Of a stretch of DNA of 64,000 nt, positions 32,425 to 41,441 are shown one piece after another; the first letter of the stretch is position 1, and each line of letters begins with the position of its first letter. Made by a program: the position numbers and the translations under genes. This DNA is from SHAN690 sp040221375. Its GTDB lineage: Bacteria > Bacteroidota > Bacteroidia > Flavobacteriales_G > Salibacteraceae. The notes under the pieces are model-generated. The model was not told the origin of the DNA, did no database searches, and saw only the letters and a list, made by a program, of their open reading frames with translations. The DNA lies in the NCBI GenBank assembly GCA_040221375.1, contig JAVKEP010000006.1:1-64000 (forward strand). Direction: 5' to 3'.

Positions 32425-35400
32425 ATGAAGCATAGCCTACTTTCATTTTTTTTAGCTTGGAGCATTTCTGGCTACGCCCAGAGGGTAGAGTTGAGTCGTC
32501 CAGCTCAGGAAATGCACGATCGATTCGACGAAGCGTTGCCTGAAGGGGTCTTGTTCTACGAGGGTTTTGAAAACGCCTCCTTTCCCAACCTGCCTGCTGG
32601 CTGGAGCACATTTGGCTTGGCCTCAGAAGCGTTCAAAACCGGCACGTCGGGAAACGCTCCCGGCCAATCCAATGCCAACGGATTTTGGAAGGTTCCACTG
32701 CACGGCATATTCGCCTTGACCAACGACGACGTTTGCAACTGCGACAAATCGCAAGACCGACTTCGTTCGCGTTCTTTCAATCTGGTAGGACTTGAAGACA
32801 TCCACCTCCAGTTCAGCGCGTATCAAGACGGAAGCGCAGGCCAAGTGGCAACGGTCGAGGTTCGGTCTGGCACATTGCCTTGGACCAGCATTTATACCAT
32901 CTCGGCGGCAACGACGTGGAAGGTACACCAAGTAACGATTCCAAATCAATTCCTATCAGAGGGCTTCGCATTTCGCTTTAGGTACAACGACAACGGATTA
33001 TATGCATCTGGGCTGGCTCTTGACGACATTTATCTCTACGAGGACAACTTGGCTCGTTTTTCCCTCGAAACTTTTTTCACAATCGATGGTATCCTATTGG
33101 GTTCGGGTCAATTGTATCACAGCATTCCCCTCCGACAAGCCCGTGCAGCGCAACTGCTTTTCGGTGCGCAGATTTCGAATGATACCGACTTCAGGAAAAA
33201 CGCTCGGCTTGCGGTATCTGTAGAAGGGCCAGTTGAATTTGCTGATACAACCCACAGTTGGCACATCAAGCCCAATGAATCTCGCATCATTGGAACCGAC
33301 GAAAACGTTCAATTTTCTCCTCATCTATCCGGAAACTACCAATTGAACGCAACGCTGCTTACGGATTCAGGGGATGCGGATTTGTTGGATAACTCCTATG
33401 CATTGAACTTCAATGTAGTCGACAGCATCTACCAGCGAATCCCTATTCCACAGGCAAACTCAGCGGGGATTTGGTTAGAAAATACCGGAGATCGATACGG
33501 GAGCGTCTTTCAACTTTTCAAAGGGGATTCACTCATGGCTGTCTACATCAGGATACACCCTTCCACTCAGGCCGGTGCGCGCTTTCGTGTCAAGGTATTC
33601 AATTACGACACCCTCACCTCTTCGAGTTTCAGTTCCCCGCCGGTATCTGTGGCCACCAGTGACATCGGAACGTCCATGCGCATTCCTATGAACGTACACT
33701 TGAGTCGCGGTAAACAATTGCTCGCCATAGAAAAGGAAGCCGGCGTCGAGCGACTCGTGATTGGAGCCGACCCGACCATACAAGCGGCGGATGGCAATGC
33801 GTTGGTAAGAAAGGCGGGGCAAGCATGGAAGTCCTTTTCCTATTTCCCACTAACCTCCCTCGTGTTTCCTCCGATTGACTCAACCTGCTCAGGCTACATC
33901 ACACACGCCATTACAGACGAAAGTTGCGTTGGCATTGAAGACGGCGAAATTTCTACCGAAGTATTTGATGCGAACATCCCTTTCACCTTCAATTGGTCAA
34001 ACGGCGCAGGAAACGTGAGTTCCATCGACGCACTCGCCCCTGGCTTCTATGATCTTTTTGTGATTGACGCCCAAAATTGCATTTATGAGAAGAACTTCGA
34101 AGTACGCGCCGCTGATACAATCATGTTCGACCCTATTCTTGTCCCTGATTCATGCGCGCGACTCACTGGTGCAGTAGATTTAAATATTTCGGGTGGAGAC
34201 CGCCCCTTTTCGATCACCTGGAACGGAATTCCGGGGTCAGAGCATGAGTCATCGCTCGCCAAAGGTGTTTACAACATTCAACTCAGCGATGAAAATGGCT
34301 GCCTCAGCGCAACCTCCATCGACCTCGATGGGAGCGATGAAATAGGTGTTATTTTCCTCGTAACTGATGCCAATTGTTTGGACGCAAACGGATCCATCGG
34401 AGTTACGCCATTTGGCACCCCTCCTTTTAGCTATATATGGTCCAATGGTGATTCTACGCAAGCCATGGACAGCCTATACTCAGGGATCTATTCGATTACG
34501 CTTACGGATTCCTTAGGGTGTACAACCCAGGCCAAGGCCGCAGTAAACGATGCCAATGCCCCAACGACTTCGGTTCAAAGCATCAGCCACATCCTTTGCT
34601 ACGGTTCAGACGATGGGTCCATAGATCTGGTGACCGGCGGAGGAAACCCTCCTTATCAATACGAGTGGAGCAATGGCGACTCGACGGATAACCTCTCTCA
34701 ACTCTCACCGGGTGAGTATTTGTTGACCGTAACGGATACATCGGGCTGCAAGTCCTTCCGGATCGTTGAAATACAAAACCAGGCAATACCTTTATTGGTC
34801 GACTTCAATGCACGGGGAAACTACTGTTATGGCGACAGTGCTGGCATCGTAGAAACGATCATCAACGGCGGAGCGACGCCTTATTCGATGCTCTGGTCCA
34901 ATGGCTCGACTTCCATGCAGCTCACTTCGGTGCGCAGCGGCACGCACTCTTTTACCCTTACAGATGCGAACTCTTGCATTGTAGAAGACAGTATTCACGT
35001 GAGCGAAGGGACTTTCTTTGCAATTCAAGTAGACTCTGTCTTTAGAGATACCAATCAAAATTTTGTCGATGAAAACAGCGTATTCATTCATGCGCTAGGC
35101 GGCGTGCCTCCTATCGAGTTTCTGTGGAATGACAGCATCTTGACCAAAGACTTGAACAACGTTCCACTTGGGCAATATACCTTGGTGGCCACAGACCAGT
35201 TGGGCTGTAGTGTCCAATTGGAATACTTGCTCGAAAACGGGCCCATTGGTGAACATGATCGCCCCGATGAATCGGCGATTCTCGTTTACCCGAATCCGCT
35301 AGGAATTGACCGGATTCTAAATTATGAGATCCCTTCACCTGCAACGCACATTTGTGTTCGTAGTCCGAGGGGTGAAGTCGTTTACGAGCGTTCGCTTCCC

Positions 35401-35511
35401 CACGCTTTAAAGGGCTCCGTACAATTCGGTCCGATTCCGAGTGGTATTTATTTCATAGAATTATCGGGCTCCAACGCACTGTTTACGCAAAGAATCTGTG
35501 TTTTGCGTTAA
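32425..35511 (+). CDS. T9SS cargo protein with N-terminal choice-of-anchor domain and SprB-like repeats
   Basis: A 1028-residue surface protein. A signal peptide (SLLSFFLAWSISGYAQ) is followed by a jelly-roll region of the choice-of-anchor type (YEGFENASFPNLPAGWSTFG), which includes a cysteine pair in DVCNCDKSQ. From about residue 490 to 935 come six SprB-like repeats, each with a GGxPPYxYxWSNG core and a final DxxGC. The end (ILVYPNPLGIDRILNYEI to RICVLR) is a type A T9SS sorting domain. SprB-type repeats are known from the mobile gliding adhesin, so a cell-surface adhesin is the best guess; no catalytic motif is visible. Confidence 0.9.
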   Translation: MKHSLLSFFLAWSISGYAQRVELSRPAQEMHDRFDEALPEGVLFYEGFENASFPNLPAGWSTFGLASEAFKTGTSGNAPGQSNANGFWKVPLHGIFALTNDDVCNCDKSQDRLRSRSFNLVGLEDIHLQFSAYQDGSAGQVATVEVRSGTLPWTSIYTISAATTWKVHQVTIPNQFLSEGFAFRFRYNDNGLYASGLALDDIYLYEDNLARFSLETFFTIDGILLGSGQLYHSIPLRQARAAQLLFGAQISNDTDFRKNARLAVSVEGPVEFADTTHSWHIKPNESRIIGTDENVQFSPHLSGNYQLNATLLTDSGDADLLDNSYALNFNVVDSIYQRIPIPQANSAGIWLENTGDRYGSVFQLFKGDSLMAVYIRIHPSTQAGARFRVKVFNYDTLTSSSFSSPPVSVATSDIGTSMRIPMNVHLSRGKQLLAIEKEAGVERLVIGADPTIQAADGNALVRKAGQAWKSFSYFPLTSLVFPPIDSTCSGYITHAITDESCVGIEDGEISTEVFDANIPFTFNWSNGAGNVSSIDALAPGFYDLFVIDAQNCIYEKNFEVRAADTIMFDPILVPDSCARLTGAVDLNISGGDRPFSITWNGIPGSEHESSLAKGVYNIQLSDENGCLSATSIDLDGSDEIGVIFLVTDANCLDANGSIGVTPFGTPPFSYIWSNGDSTQAMDSLYSGIYSITLTDSLGCTTQAKAAVNDANAPTTSVQSISHILCYGSDDGSIDLVTGGGNPPYQYEWSNGDSTDNLSQLSPGEYLLTVTDTSGCKSFRIVEIQNQAIPLLVDFNARGNYCYGDSAGIVETIINGGATPYSMLWSNGSTSMQLTSVRSGTHSFTLTDANSCIVEDSIHVSEGTFFAIQVDSVFRDTNQNFVDENSVFIHALGGVPPIEFLWNDSILTKDLNNVPLGQYTLVATDQLGCSVQLEYLLENGPIGEHDRPDESAILVYPNPLGIDRILNYEIPSPATHICVRSPRGEVVYERSLPHALKGSVQFGPIPSGIYFIELSGSNALFTQRICVLR

Positions 35512-35530
35512 GAAAGACAAACGCATGTAT

Positions 35531-35538
35531 TAATTTTG
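35531..35538 (+). promoter_or_regulatory. -7 promoter element TAATTTTG for the abundant T9SS cargo gene
   Basis: A perfect TAnnTTTG 71 bases upstream of the ATG at 35610. It would leave a leader of roughly 65 bases, longer than for most genes here. A TTTTG lies at 35501-35505, 25 bases upstream, a longer spacing than usual. Confidence 0.5.
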
Positions 35539-35609
35539 GAGTCTTATGGGTGAGCCGAAACCTTTGTTGAGGTGAAGGCCGATCAAATTCGAACATTAAA
35601 TCTTAAAAA

Positions 35610-37808
35610 ATGAAGTACAGATTTTTACTCTTTAGCTCTCTGTTGGCTTCAGCAACAGTCTTTGCGCAGGCACCAGCCAAGCAAGTAAAGATTGCGCCTG
35701 AATCGAACAAGCAACTCGAACCTGCTGGAACGCCGGTTCTTATGAACGAAGGAACCGGTCAAGGCCTTACTGAAGAAGAGGGACCAATCCTCTTTACCGA
35801 AGATTTTGGAACCGGTGCAGGTCAATGGACCAATGTATCCCAAAATTCTAGTTCAGCCATTTGGGAATACCGAGGCACGAGTACAACTCCAACCAATGCA
35901 ACAGGATCACAAGGTGCTTACGCCGGTACGTCTACTCCGATTGCTTCTCCAACGACGAGCAACGGATTCATGATTTTTGACTCCGATTACTATGACAATG
36001 GTGGAACCGCTGGAAACTTTGGCGGTGGCCCGATGCCAGCCCCTCACGATGCTGCATTGACTTCCCCAGAGATCGATTGCTCAACTGAATCAGGAGTTCT
36101 ACTCACGTTTTACTCTTATTTCCGTCACTACGACGCTAATGGTTTTGTGATTGTTACCAACGATAACTTTACCTCTTCTGACACCGTTTGGAACGGTTCT
36201 GACTTTCACGACGTCAACACAGCAAGTGCATCTGACGAATTCGTTAAGGTGAACATTTCGGACGTAGCAGCTGGTTCATCTACTGTGAAGATTCGCTTCG
36301 TATTCAACGGTCAAGGAAACGCCACACCAACTGGATACTACTTCTGGATGATCGACGACATCAATGTAGTTGGAGCGGCCGATTTCGACTTAGCTGTTAC
36401 TGAATCTTACTTCAGAGGAGCAGGCGAGTCTGATTACAGCGCGATGTACTCTAACTTCTACAATCAGCTACCTGTTTCTCAGGCATCTTCTGCTACATTG
36501 AAGTTGGGTGCTTTGATCACCAACTCTTCTGACGCTGCGATGACGAACTCAGTTCTCTCAGCAGATGTATCTGGTGCAGGAACCTTTAGTGGAACTAGCG
36601 CGCCTACAACCTATTCAACATTTGGCGAGGAGGATTTTGCAACGGTTACTACTACCTATGCTCCTTCAGCTACCGGTAACTACGTCGTTGAGTTTTCCGT
36701 CGCTGCTGACTCTACCGACGATTACCCAGAAGACAACACATTGGAGAAAGAATTCAACGTAACGGATCGCACATTCGCTTGGGATGATGGAGAAGTTGGC
36801 GGTGGAATTTCTTGGAGTAGCGGTAGCCACTCCATGTTCTCTGTATTCGAATTCTTCGCTGCTGATACAGTTTCGGCAATTGAATTTGGCATCTGGTCTT
36901 CAGCGACATTTGCTTCTGATGATGGAGCCGTAGTTGAGGTAGGTATGTGGAACATCGATTACGACATCGACGGAACTACAGGCGACACGAACAACTTTGC
37001 GTTGGGTACTCCACTCTTCACTCCAAAGTTCCGTGTAATGACCTCTGACGAGTACACAGATGGAACTACCAACGATTTGGTTCGTGTTGGCCTTGACGAG
37101 CCATTGGCTGTTCCTGCCGGACGTTACTTGGTCGGCTACAAGCGTTCTTCTGGAACGATTCGTACCGCTACTAGCGATTACGGATGGACTCCACTTGGGT
37201 CTTGGGTAGATGCTGACGCTGATGGTGTGATCGATGGCTGGACCGCTAACCTTCCGATCATTCACGTTGAGACATGGTCTCAAGATATTTGCGCGAATGC
37301 AAACATCATCATCGATGCTGACATCATTTGTAACAACGCCGAATGGACTGCTGACATCGATGCCTCAGTGTTCAACGGAACGGAGCCTTACTCTTACGAG
37401 TGGAACACCGGTTCTGACGATGAAGACATCACGGTAGATGCAGAAGGTACATTCACCTTGACGGTAAAAGATGCTAACTTCTGTGAAGAATCTGCTACTT
37501 TCCCTGTTGCCAATGGAGACATCAACTGTAACCTTTCTACTGGCAGCTTGAATGGCGCATCATTCAGTTTCACTGTGCTTCCTAACCCGAACAACGGTGT
37601 ATTCAGTGTTGCGTTTGAAGCAGCTAAGTCTGAGACAGTGAATGTTGAAATCCAATCATTGAAGGGTGATTTGGTTTACACGAGCTCAATGAACATTGCG
37701 AACGGAACTACTACCAGCATCGACCTTAACGGCCTTGCTTCTGGTGTGTACGTTATGCAGGTTTCTAACGAGACGGGTACCACATTCGAAAAGATCATCA
37801 TCGAATAA
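35610..37808 (+). CDS. T9SS cargo protein with choice-of-anchor J-type domain, probably highly expressed
   Basis: A 732-residue secreted protein: signal peptide (FLLFSSLLASATVFAQ), a jelly-roll domain (ILFTEDFGTGAGQWTNV through YYFWMIDDINVVGAADF, about residues 58-260), a long beta-rich middle, one SprB-like repeat near residue 575-640 (EPYSYEWNTGSDDEDITV) and a type A T9SS sorting domain (VLPNPNNGVFSVAFEA to FEKIIIE). Its codons differ from the neighbours: fewer rare or G/C-ending choices and a strong preference for forms such as GCT, TCT, GTT, CGT, AAC and TTC. By eye this suggests selection for high expression. It has a long leader and is closed by a strong terminator. An abundant surface-layer or adhesive protein is plausible. 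Confidence 0.9.
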   Translation: MKYRFLLFSSLLASATVFAQAPAKQVKIAPESNKQLEPAGTPVLMNEGTGQGLTEEEGPILFTEDFGTGAGQWTNVSQNSSSAIWEYRGTSTTPTNATGSQGAYAGTSTPIASPTTSNGFMIFDSDYYDNGGTAGNFGGGPMPAPHDAALTSPEIDCSTESGVLLTFYSYFRHYDANGFVIVTNDNFTSSDTVWNGSDFHDVNTASASDEFVKVNISDVAAGSSTVKIRFVFNGQGNATPTGYYFWMIDDINVVGAADFDLAVTESYFRGAGESDYSAMYSNFYNQLPVSQASSATLKLGALITNSSDAAMTNSVLSADVSGAGTFSGTSAPTTYSTFGEEDFATVTTTYAPSATGNYVVEFSVAADSTDDYPEDNTLEKEFNVTDRTFAWDDGEVGGGISWSSGSHSMFSVFEFFAADTVSAIEFGIWSSATFASDDGAVVEVGMWNIDYDIDGTTGDTNNFALGTPLFTPKFRVMTSDEYTDGTTNDLVRVGLDEPLAVPAGRYLVGYKRSSGTIRTATSDYGWTPLGSWVDADADGVIDGWTANLPIIHVETWSQDICANANIIIDADIICNNAEWTADIDASVFNGTEPYSYEWNTGSDDEDITVDAEGTFTLTVKDANFCEESATFPVANGDINCNLSTGSLNGASFSFTVLPNPNNGVFSVAFEAAKSETVNVEIQSLKGDLVYTSSMNIANGTTTSIDLNGLASGVYVMQVSNETGTTFEKIIIE

Positions 37809-37830
37809 TTTCGATTGATTCGATACATGA

Positions 37831-37859
37831 AAAGCCCCGCAGATGCGGGGCTTTTTTTA
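37831..37859. terminator. Strong terminator between converging genes
   Basis: Stem AAAGCCCCGC (37831-37840) with GCGGGGCTTT (37845-37854), 4-base loop, then a T run. It ends the cargo gene and, read on the other strand, gpmI. Confidence 0.92.
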
Positions 37860-37873
37860 TGCTCAATATTCCT

Positions 37874-39379
37874 TCAAAACAGCGGGGTACCCGTCATCTC
37901 TTTCGGCTGATCAATGTGCATCAACTTCAAAATACTCGGAGCCACATCGGCCAGTATTCCTTGATTGACCTTCGCAACCTGGCTCGACATAACGATGCAA
38001 GGCACCGGATTCAAGGTGTGCGATGTGTGAGGTGTTCCGTCAGGTAAAAATGCAATGTCCGCATTGCCGTGATCCGCAATGATGACGAAGTCATAGCCCG
38101 CCACTTTACCCGCTTCTACTACTTGCCTTAAGCAAGCATCAATTGTCTCGACCGCTTGGATGATTGCATTGTACACCCCGGTATGACCAACCATGTCAGG
38201 ATTGGCAAAATTCAGGCAAATGAAATCAGGTTGTTCTTTGTCAATGGATTGGATGACACGCTCGGTCACCTCTGGTGCGCTCATTTCTGGTTGCAAGTCA
38301 TAGGTCGCCACCTTCGGTGAATTTACCATTTCTCGGGTCTCGCCTTCAAACGCAGCTTCCCTTCCTCCTGAAAAGAAAAAGGTTACGTGCGGATACTTTT
38401 CGGTTTCGGCAATCCTGAGTTGAGTTCTTCCAGCCGAGGCGACCACTTCCCCTACCGTATTTTTCAAATTGTCCTTATCGAATACGACGTTGACGTTCTC
38501 GTATTTTTCGTCGTAGCGCGTCATGGTAGTATAGTGCAGAGGCAGCTTGGTCATACCGAAGTCGGGGAAATCCTGTTGGGTAAGTGCCGTAGTGATTTGC
38601 CGGCATCGGTCGGTTCTGAAATTGAAGCAGATGACCACATCCTCGGCTCGGATCCGACCTGAGCGGTCTGCTATGATTTGTGAAGTAAAGAACTCATCCG
38701 AAATGCCTTCTTCGTAAAGATTTTTGCAGCTCTGTTGGAAATTGTTTGTTGGATTACCCTTGCCGTTTACGAGTAAATCATATGCCAGCTTGATCCGTTC
38801 CCAGCGTTGGTCCCTATCCATTGCGTAATACCGTCCGATCATCGAAACGAGCTTGGCGTTTTTTCCTTGCGTGTGGTTGACCAGTCTACCGATGCATTCG
38901 ACGGCATTTTTCGGCGCCGTATCCCTACCGTCTGTAAAAGCATGCACAAAAACCTTGTCCAAGCCAGCATCGTCGAGCAAGTCGATCAGCGCGTGCAGGT
39001 GATCTTGATGGCTGTGCACGCCACCCTCGCTCACCAGACCCATCAGATGGATGGCAACGTTGGATTCCTTAGCATATGCAATGGCGTTTTGAATGGCCGG
39101 GTTCTCCTTCAACACCCCGGTGGCCACTGCGCGATTTACCTTGACCAAATCCTGATAGACGATCCGACCGGCCCCGATATTGAGGTGACCGACTTCGCTG
39201 TTGCCCATTTGTCCTTCCGGAAGCCCTACATGCTCTCCAAACGTTTTTAGTGTGTTGTGAGGGGCACGCTGCATGAGGCCATCAAAAAATGGGGTGTCGG
39301 CTGAAGCGACCGCATCTGCTTTGCTTCCATCTCCGAAGCCCCATCCATCCAATATTACCAACGCTACTTTCCTGTTCAT
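37874..39379 (-). CDS. gpmI: 2,3-bisphosphoglycerate-independent phosphoglycerate mutase
   Basis: GpmI interconverts 3- and 2-phosphoglycerate in glycolysis and gluconeogenesis with two manganese ions and a phosphoserine. The 501-residue alkaline-phosphatase-fold protein shows ALVILDGWGFGD at the start, the nucleophile Ser61 in MGNSEVGHLNIGAG, HSHQDHLHAL and HAFTDGRDTAP in the transferase domain, and ADHGNADI near the end. Its ATG overlaps the TGA of the upstream histidine kinase (ATGA), an unusual link between a signalling gene and a glycolytic one. Confidence 0.97.
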   Translation of the reverse strand: MNRKVALVILDGWGFGDGSKADAVASADTPFFDGLMQRAPHNTLKTFGEHVGLPEGQMGNSEVGHLNIGAGRIVYQDLVKVNRAVATGVLKENPAIQNAIAYAKESNVAIHLMGLVSEGGVHSHQDHLHALIDLLDDAGLDKVFVHAFTDGRDTAPKNAVECIGRLVNHTQGKNAKLVSMIGRYYAMDRDQRWERIKLAYDLLVNGKGNPTNNFQQSCKNLYEEGISDEFFTSQIIADRSGRIRAEDVVICFNFRTDRCRQITTALTQQDFPDFGMTKLPLHYTTMTRYDEKYENVNVVFDKDNLKNTVGEVVASAGRTQLRIAETEKYPHVTFFFSGGREAAFEGETREMVNSPKVATYDLQPEMSAPEVTERVIQSIDKEQPDFICLNFANPDMVGHTGVYNAIIQAVETIDACLRQVVEAGKVAGYDFVIIADHGNADIAFLPDGTPHTSHTLNPVPCIVMSSQVAKVNQGILADVAPSILKLMHIDQPKEMTGTPLF

Positions 39380-40335
39380 GCTTTGTATTCCTTGAATTCT
39401 ACGGTAAATACAGCTCCGCTAGGAGCGTTGTCCGTCACTTCCATCCGTCCTCCGTGCAGCTCAACCAGCTCCTTCACGAGGTACAACCCCAATCCTCTAC
39501 CTTTCTGACTACGCGTCTCCTCGTTTTCGGTGCGGTAGAATTTCTTGAAGATGTTTGCTCTTTCACCCATGACAATCCCTTTCCCAGTATCGGCAACAAA
39601 CGCTTTGACCTTTCCCGATACACATTCGTAGCCAATGGTAACAGGGGTACCTGGGGCGTATTTGATTGCATTCTCGATCAAATTTCCAAATAACGATTCA
39701 ACCGCATTCCGATCTCCGTGGATACAAGCATCTCCATCAGGTTGCAATATCAAGCGACCTCCAGACGATGAGGCAATGGAACTGTACCGCTTGTTCATTG
39801 TTCCCAGCAATTCTGTCATATCAAGCTTCTCTGTAAGTAGCTCAAGTTTTCCTGCATCCAATCGAGATGCCATTAGAATATTGGAAACCAAGCCTTCCAA
39901 ACGCAGGGTAGAAGACAATGCACCGTCTAAGATGGATTGCTTTTGCTCTCCGGTGACCTCGCGCCTAGCGAGGGTTTGCAGATTGAGTTTGATCGCGGCA
40001 ATGGGAGAATTGAATTCGTGGGTGGTCGACAAGAGAAAATTTCGCTCTTGCTTTGCCAATCGATGCTCCCTCAAGATGAACTTTCGGATGTAATAAGCAC
40101 CGATGATCAATAAAGAAAGAAACACACTTCCCTCACCGAGAATCATCCAAATTTTTCTTCGAAGCTCGTTTGACTCAACCGAAGTCCCCAGTTCAGTGGA
40201 GGCAGCCAATGCGTCTTTTGCTTGGATCAGCTCAGCACTCAGGTCGTATATCGAATATCCCCACCACGCAAATTGAGCGATAACATAGCCCAAGAGCAGG
40301 TAGAGCAAGATGATCACTTTCGGTGTACGGTCCAT
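39376..40335 (-). CDS. Orphan sensor histidine kinase
   Basis: A 319-residue membrane kinase. Two hydrophobic helices (VIILLYLLLGYVIAQFAWW and MILGEGSVFLSLLIIGAYYI) bracket a short extracytoplasmic segment of about 40 residues, too small for a normal ligand domain. The dimerisation box has His106 in STTHEFNSPIAAIKLNL. The ATPase domain has the N box (LFGNLIENAIKYAPG), DTGKGI and GRGLGLYLVKELVELHGG. No response regulator is adjacent. It is translationally coupled to gpmI. A TACCTTTG element ends four bases before the ATG, suggesting a leaderless transcript for the pair. Confidence 0.93.
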   Translation of the reverse strand: MDRTPKVIILLYLLLGYVIAQFAWWGYSIYDLSAELIQAKDALAASTELGTSVESNELRRKIWMILGEGSVFLSLLIIGAYYIRKFILREHRLAKQERNFLLSTTHEFNSPIAAIKLNLQTLARREVTGEQKQSILDGALSSTLRLEGLVSNILMASRLDAGKLELLTEKLDMTELLGTMNKRYSSIASSSGGRLILQPDGDACIHGDRNAVESLFGNLIENAIKYAPGTPVTIGYECVSGKVKAFVADTGKGIVMGERANIFKKFYRTENEETRSQKGRGLGLYLVKELVELHGGRMEVTDNAPSGAVFTVEFKEYKA

Positions 40336-40339
40336 GGTT

Positions 40340-40347
40340 CAAAGGTA
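40340..40347 (-). promoter_or_regulatory. -7 promoter element TACCTTTG for the kinase-gpmI operon
   Basis: A perfect TAnnTTTG on the minus strand, four bases (AACC) before the kinase ATG. No clear -33 TTG. The adjoining stretch 40348-40507 shows nothing recognisable. Confidence 0.6.
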
Positions 40348-40507
40348 TCCTTACCGATTGAAATCCGAAGGATCGTGATTCGCATCGATCGAGTAGTGAA
40401 TTGTATACCATCCGGCTACATCCACGCCTATGATATCCAGTAAAAAGAACCTTCACAATCACAACGACTCATTGAGTTTGCCTGTGGATTGTGCGTTCAT
40501 GGGAAAC

Positions 40508-40541
40508 AAAAAAAGGCGGCCCGTATGGGTCGCCTTTTTTA
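40508..40541. terminator. Terminator downstream of tRNA-Phe
   Basis: Stem AAAAGGCG plus CCC paired with GGG plus CGCCTTTT (one internal mismatch, loop GTAT), symmetrical A and T tails; it ends the tRNA transcript on the minus strand. Confidence 0.85.
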
Positions 40542-40545
40542 ATTG

Positions 40546-40618
<73 letters not shown>

Positions 40619-40663
40619 GCCGCTGCGCTATTTCTCGTAGCTTCGTTCCTAAGAACAGGGCGG

Positions 40664-40692
40664 CAAAAGTAGAAATTAATCAAAATCACCAA
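40664..40692 (-). promoter_or_regulatory. tRNA-Phe promoter (TTG, 18 bases, TACTTTTG)
   Basis: On the minus strand TTG at 40692-40690 and TACTTTTG at 40671-40664 are separated by 18 bases, about 45 bases upstream of the mature tRNA 5' end. Confidence 0.7.
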
Positions 40693-40709
40693 GCTTTTTA
40701 TCTGACAAA

Positions 40710-41441
40710 ATGAACCTAGTCATTGACATTGGGAACTCACGGGTCAAAATGGGTGTGTTTGAAAACAAGCAATTGCTCGAATTACACCTCACAATCAATG
40801 AAGAGTTGTCCGCGGCAATCTCCATGTTCTTAGGCAAGTACGAGATAAGTCACATTGCTCTGGCTCAAGTTGGAAGGCAAAGTGATGACTGGAAGGCTGC
40901 TGTTCCGAGTAAAGTGCACGTCTTAGAAATCGATCAGGGCACTCCTACTCCTGTAACAACGCAATACAAAACGCCTGAGAGCCTCGGAATCGATCGCATT
41001 TGTGCCGTGGTGGGTGCACTTGGACGCTTTCCTTCGCACCCCGTCTTGGTCATCGACGCCGGCACGTGCGTGACATACGATCTGATCGAACCGGGAGGCA
41101 TTCACTTAGGAGGTGGCATTTCTCCGGGATATAAAATGAGGCTTGACGCAATGCATCATTTCACCGCGCGTTTGCCCTTGGTGGCGCCTACAACATCTCC
41201 GTCAAAACTCGGAATCGACACTGTTTCATCCCTGACCTTCGGAAGTTTCTATGGAATGGCGCATGAAATCAATGGCTTAATCGCCCATTTCACGGGCACT
41301 TACCCAAATCTTGTTGTAATTTTAACAGGCGGTGACGCTTCTATCTTTGAGCAACACATTGAAAATACCATTTTTGCAGCCCCAAATTTGGTTTTGGAGG
41401 GAATCAATTCGATTCTCCTTTACAATACAGTACCTGAATGA
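40710..41441 (+). CDS. coaX: Type III pantothenate kinase
   Basis: CoaX phosphorylates pantothenate in the first step of coenzyme A synthesis. The 243-residue ASKHA-fold protein shows the phosphate-1 loop as VIDIGNSRVKMGVFEN, the SLGIDRICAVVGA motif, the phosphate-2 segment DAGTCVTYDLIEPGGIHLGGGISPG (with Asp at about residue 115) and LTGGDASIF near the end. It requires a monovalent cation in characterised relatives. It heads the envelope operon, overlapping the next gene by four bases (ATGA). Confidence 0.95.
   Translation: MNLVIDIGNSRVKMGVFENKQLLELHLTINEELSAAISMFLGKYEISHIALAQVGRQSDDWKAAVPSKVHVLEIDQGTPTPVTTQYKTPESLGIDRICAVVGALGRFPSHPVLVIDAGTCVTYDLIEPGGIHLGGGISPGYKMRLDAMHHFTARLPLVAPTTSPSKLGIDTVSSLTFGSFYGMAHEINGLIAHFTGTYPNLVVILTGGDASIFEQHIENTIFAAPNLVLEGINSILLYNTVPE

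Noticed and set aside
40222..40462. Short open frames over the kinase start and its promoter
   Set aside because: They cover a perfect promoter element and the start of a confirmed kinase gene, and show no domain.
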